Both the position numbers and the translations under genes were made by a program. A model generated the notes under the pieces. The model did not search any database and was not told the DNA's origin. It worked only from the letters and a program-made list of their open reading frames with translations. A DNA stretch of 7,924 nt from the NCBI GenBank assembly GCA_030591195.1, contig JAUVBO010000092.1, positions 1 through 7,924 of the forward strand, given 5' to 3'. This document shows, piece after piece, positions 5,889-7,924 of the stretch; the first letter of the stretch is position 1, and the number at the start of each line of letters is the position of its first letter. This DNA is from Pseudomonadota bacterium (GTDB taxonomy: Bacteria > Myxococcota > Polyangia > GCA-2747355 > JACKDQ01).

Positions 5889-7772
5889 CTACGAGCCGCT
5901 GTCTGCCTTCGTTTCGGACGTGTCCTCGTCCTCCGGATCGTACTCGAACTCGGTGTCGGCGATCCGGAAACGCAGGCCGGCCTTCAGCTCGACGCGCTCG
6001 ACGCGCTGGCTGTCGACCCAGGTGCCGCCGGCGCTCCCCATGTCGACGAGGACCATCTCCCCCTCGTCGCTCTGGAAGACACAGGCGTGCTGATCGGAGA
6101 CGCCATCCTCGCTGAGGTTGATGTCCGCGCCGACTCCGCGGCCGATCACGTTGCTCTGGTAGAGACGATAGCGGTTGCCCGCCAGCGGGCCAGTCTGGAT
6201 CGACAGCCAGCCGCGACCGTCATCCGACGCGCGCTCGAGCAGGTTGCGCACCGTGGCGTAGAGGGTCCGCACCCGCTGCCAGTCCACCTCGAGCAGGCCG
6301 CCGTGGGCCTCGAGCCGCCGCGCCCACTGGGTGAGGAACTCGGCGCAGCCATAGTCGATGTGATAGACCTTGTCCAGCGAGACCCGGATCCGCTTGTTGG
6401 TCGGCAGCCGCTTGACTTGCTCGTTGAGCTTCGGCAGCGCGAGGAAGGTCGCCGCGCCCTTGAGCGACATCACCAGCGGGTCGTCGTCCTCCTTGCCCTC
6501 CATCACCACCTCGAGGTCGGACGAGAAGGTGAAGACGATCTTGGCCAGACAGACGAAGAAGCCGACGAGGATGCCGGTGGAGACGTCGACCACCAGCATC
6601 GTGGTCACGGTGACGATGTAGATCAGCACCTCGCCCTTGCCGTACTGCTTGAGGTGCTTGACCGCCTGGAGGTTCATCAGCCGCAGCGAGATGTAGAACA
6701 GCACGCCAGAGAGGGCGACCGCCGGGATCATCTCGAGCACGATCGGGAAGTAGGTCAGCATCACCAGCGCCCAGACCCCCATCAGGATCACCGACACGCG
6801 GGAGTGGGCACCGGCCTCGACGTTGGCGACGCCCTTGGAGGTCGCGCCCTCGAGCGAGAGGCAGCCGACGAAGCCGCAGACCATGTTGCCGACGCCCTGG
6901 GCGAAGAGCTCGCGATTGAAGTCGGTCTTCTTTCCCTGCCCCACGCGATCGAGGATCGTCGCGGCGAGCAGCGAGTTGGTGCTGGCGAGGAAGGCCATCG
7001 GCAGGGCGGCCAGCAGCACCTTCCAGTCGAAGACCGCCTTCATCACCTCGAGGTCGATGAACCGCATGTGGCCGAAAAAGTCGCTCGACACGTGGGTCCG
7101 CTGCACCGAGAGCCCGCCGTAGTGGGCCACCAGGGTGGCGACGATCAGCGCGGCGAGAGTCCCCGGAAAGATCCGCAGCTGGCGCACCGGCAGCCGCGGC
7201 CAGGCGAAGGCCAGGCCCGCAGCGAGCATCCCGACCACCACCGAGGCGACCTGACCCCGGTTTTCGCCGAAGAGGGCGATCACCGCCCTGGCCACCGCAA
7301 CCAGGTTGTCCACGCCGTTGCCTCGCGACGAGGTGCCGAGGATCACCAGCAGCTGGCTCAGCGCGATGATCGCGCCGATGCCGGTCATCAAGCCAAAGAC
7401 AAGTGATGGCGAGATCGCCCCGAACCAGCGGGCCCACTTGAAGATCGCGCCCAGCAGCTGGTAGACGCCAGCGACCAGCACCACCACGCCGAAGACCTCC
7501 ACCCCCTGCTGGTCGATCACGACCCAGGTCACGGCGATCATCGTCGCCGCGGCGTTGGAGATCTGGTACCGGCAGGAGGAGAGGGGGCCGACGACGAAGG
7601 CGCCGACGATCATCGTCAGGAAGCCGACGATCGGCGGAAAGCCCGAGGCGATCGGCACGGCGAACGACGACGGGAGCGAGACGGCGAAGTTGACCAGCGA
7701 AGCGGTGACGTCGCGGAAGAGGTGCTTGGTGAGATACTCGGAGAGCTTCACACCAGCTTCAGGCTTCGCCAT
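5889..7772 (-). CDS. SulP-family anion transporter-like protein with C-terminal STAS and FHA domains
   Basis: This 627-residue integral membrane protein belongs to the SulP/SLC26 superfamily. Hydrophobic segments cover about 24-412. Family landmarks are VSLPSSFAVPIASGFPP (31-47), DFNRELFAQGVGN (284-296) and ANVEAGAHSR (316-325). Residues 432-512 form a STAS domain, including VYHID (469-473) and a GGLLEVD strand (491-497). Residues about 523-612 form an FHA domain: GR at 544-545, SDQH at 559-562 (the SxxH motif) and SAGGTWV at 580-586, followed by an acidic, low-complexity tail. FHA domains bind phosphothreonine, so a link to Ser/Thr kinase signalling is likely on family knowledge. Several residues of the anion site are atypical: N266 where an acidic residue is usual, and S72-N73-A74 where SGP is usual. 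Transport may therefore be altered or replaced by sensing. GAGGG lies 9 bases before the ATG. It is the first gene of a probable operon with the TAXI gene. The substrate (sulfate, bicarbonate, carboxylate or other) is not predictable. Confidence 0.93.
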   Translation of the reverse strand: MAKPEAGVKLSEYLTKHLFRDVTASLVNFAVSLPSSFAVPIASGFPPIVGFLTMIVGAFVVGPLSSCRYQISNAAATMIAVTWVVIDQQGVEVFGVVVLVAGVYQLLGAIFKWARWFGAISPSLVFGLMTGIGAIIALSQLLVILGTSSRGNGVDNLVAVARAVIALFGENRGQVASVVVGMLAAGLAFAWPRLPVRQLRIFPGTLAALIVATLVAHYGGLSVQRTHVSSDFFGHMRFIDLEVMKAVFDWKVLLAALPMAFLASTNSLLAATILDRVGQGKKTDFNRELFAQGVGNMVCGFVGCLSLEGATSKGVANVEAGAHSRVSVILMGVWALVMLTYFPIVLEMIPAVALSGVLFYISLRLMNLQAVKHLKQYGKGEVLIYIVTVTTMLVVDVSTGILVGFFVCLAKIVFTFSSDLEVVMEGKEDDDPLVMSLKGAATFLALPKLNEQVKRLPTNKRIRVSLDKVYHIDYGCAEFLTQWARRLEAHGGLLEVDWQRVRTLYATVRNLLERASDDGRGWLSIQTGPLAGNRYRLYQSNVIGRGVGADINLSEDGVSDQHACVFQSDEGEMVLVDMGSAGGTWVDSQRVERVELKAGLRFRIADTEFEYDPEDEDTSETKADSGS

Positions 7773-7880
7773 TAAGCAATTCCCTCACCCGACAACACCA
7801 CGACGAAACGCCGACAGTTTGCTTCAGCCGGCGGCCGGGCACGCTCATATCCTGAGGAGCAGCTGGGCCTCCCCATAGTG
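7773..7880. other. Intergenic region upstream of the SulP-TAXI operon
   Basis: This short non-coding stretch must carry the leader, and perhaps the promoter, of the minus-strand operon. I found no convincing sigma70-type -35/-10 pair on either strand. Base composition is lower in GC just to its right (about 7890-7910) than elsewhere, so the operon promoter may lie there, partly beyond the window. No clear operator palindrome or riboswitch-like fold was recognised. Confidence 0.35.
7782..7786 (-). promoter_or_regulatory. Ribosome binding site of the SulP-type gene
   Basis: GAGGG on the minus strand lies 9 bases upstream of the ATG at 7772 and supports that start. The first hydrophobic segment begins about 24 residues in, as is usual for the family. 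Confidence 0.6.
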
Positions 7881-7924
7881 ATGAGGGAGGAAGTATTTGC
7901 ACAGTTAATGCCCCACATCCGCAA
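7881..7924 (+). CDS. Possible 5' end of a divergent gene, cut by the window edge
   Basis: An ATG at 7881 opens a frame encoding MREEVFAQLMPHIR that runs off the window; a second in-frame ATG is at 7908 and an in-frame GTG directly precedes the first. The amino-acid pattern is plausible for a real N terminus, and faintly recalls the start of sigma-factor-like proteins, but 14 residues cannot establish a family. No purine-rich site at good spacing was seen: GAGGAG at 7854-7859 is over 20 bases away. It would be divergently transcribed from the SulP gene. Confidence 0.25.
   Translation, partial: MREEVFAQLMPHIR

Noticed and set aside
3503..6115. Plus-strand open frame (870 codons) running across the end of the fusion gene and both minus-strand genes
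   Set aside because: It overlaps three well-supported genes in other frames, crosses their junctions, and its translation is Arg/Ala/Pro-rich without motifs.
5706..7406. Plus-strand open frame (566 codons) opposite the SulP gene
   Set aside because: The translation is dominated by His/Asp/Gln/Arg repeats typical of an antisense transmembrane gene; no domain or ribosome binding site supports it.
6220..7437. Second minus-strand frame (405 codons) inside the SulP gene
   Set aside because: It is an out-of-frame reading of the SulP coding sequence with Arg/Gly/Pro-rich content and no family features.
7819..7850. TTGCTT followed by a CATAT-containing -10-like box as a + strand promoter
   Set aside because: Each box matches only about half of the consensus and the spacing is too long to be convincing.

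Overview
The window comes from a high-GC, Gram-negative-type bacterial chromosome. It shows strong G/C third-position codon bias, an exported solute-binding protein for a periplasm, a PilZ domain of the type common in deltaproteobacteria/Myxococcota, and an FHA domain, which implies Ser/Thr phosphorylation signalling. I cannot place the organism more precisely. No RNA genes, insertion sequences, CRISPR arrays or long repeats were seen.

Left 60% (3-4817, + strand): one very large gene, already open at the window's left edge. Its product (more than 1,600 residues) is a fusion of three recognisable modules. The first is a fold-type I PLP aminotransferase with all expected PLP ligands and a long helical insertion. 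The second is a diverged ATP-type phosphoenolpyruvate carboxykinase (PEPCK) domain with a P-loop, a Lys-Lys pair, a His, an Arg and a CFG-like motif in the expected order. The third is a C-terminal PilZ (c-di-GMP-type) domain. Two low-complexity linkers separate the modules, and about 190 residues in the middle plus about 145 near the end are not recognised.

Right 40% (4835-7772, - strand): a two-gene operon converging on the large gene with only 17 nt between stop codons. The promoter-proximal gene encodes a SulP-family membrane transporter with STAS and FHA domains at its C terminus and unusual residues at the predicted anion site. Next, after a short gap, comes a secreted TAXI-family (TRAP-type) solute-binding protein with no TRAP permease in view. 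The arrangement suggests that the TAXI protein serves the SulP protein, or that both form a sensing unit.

Right edge (7773-7924): a divergent intergenic region and possibly the first codons of a + strand gene cut by the window end.

The most unusual items are the aminotransferase-PEPCK-PilZ fusion and the SulP-STAS-FHA plus TAXI pair. Both join metabolism or transport domains to signalling domains.
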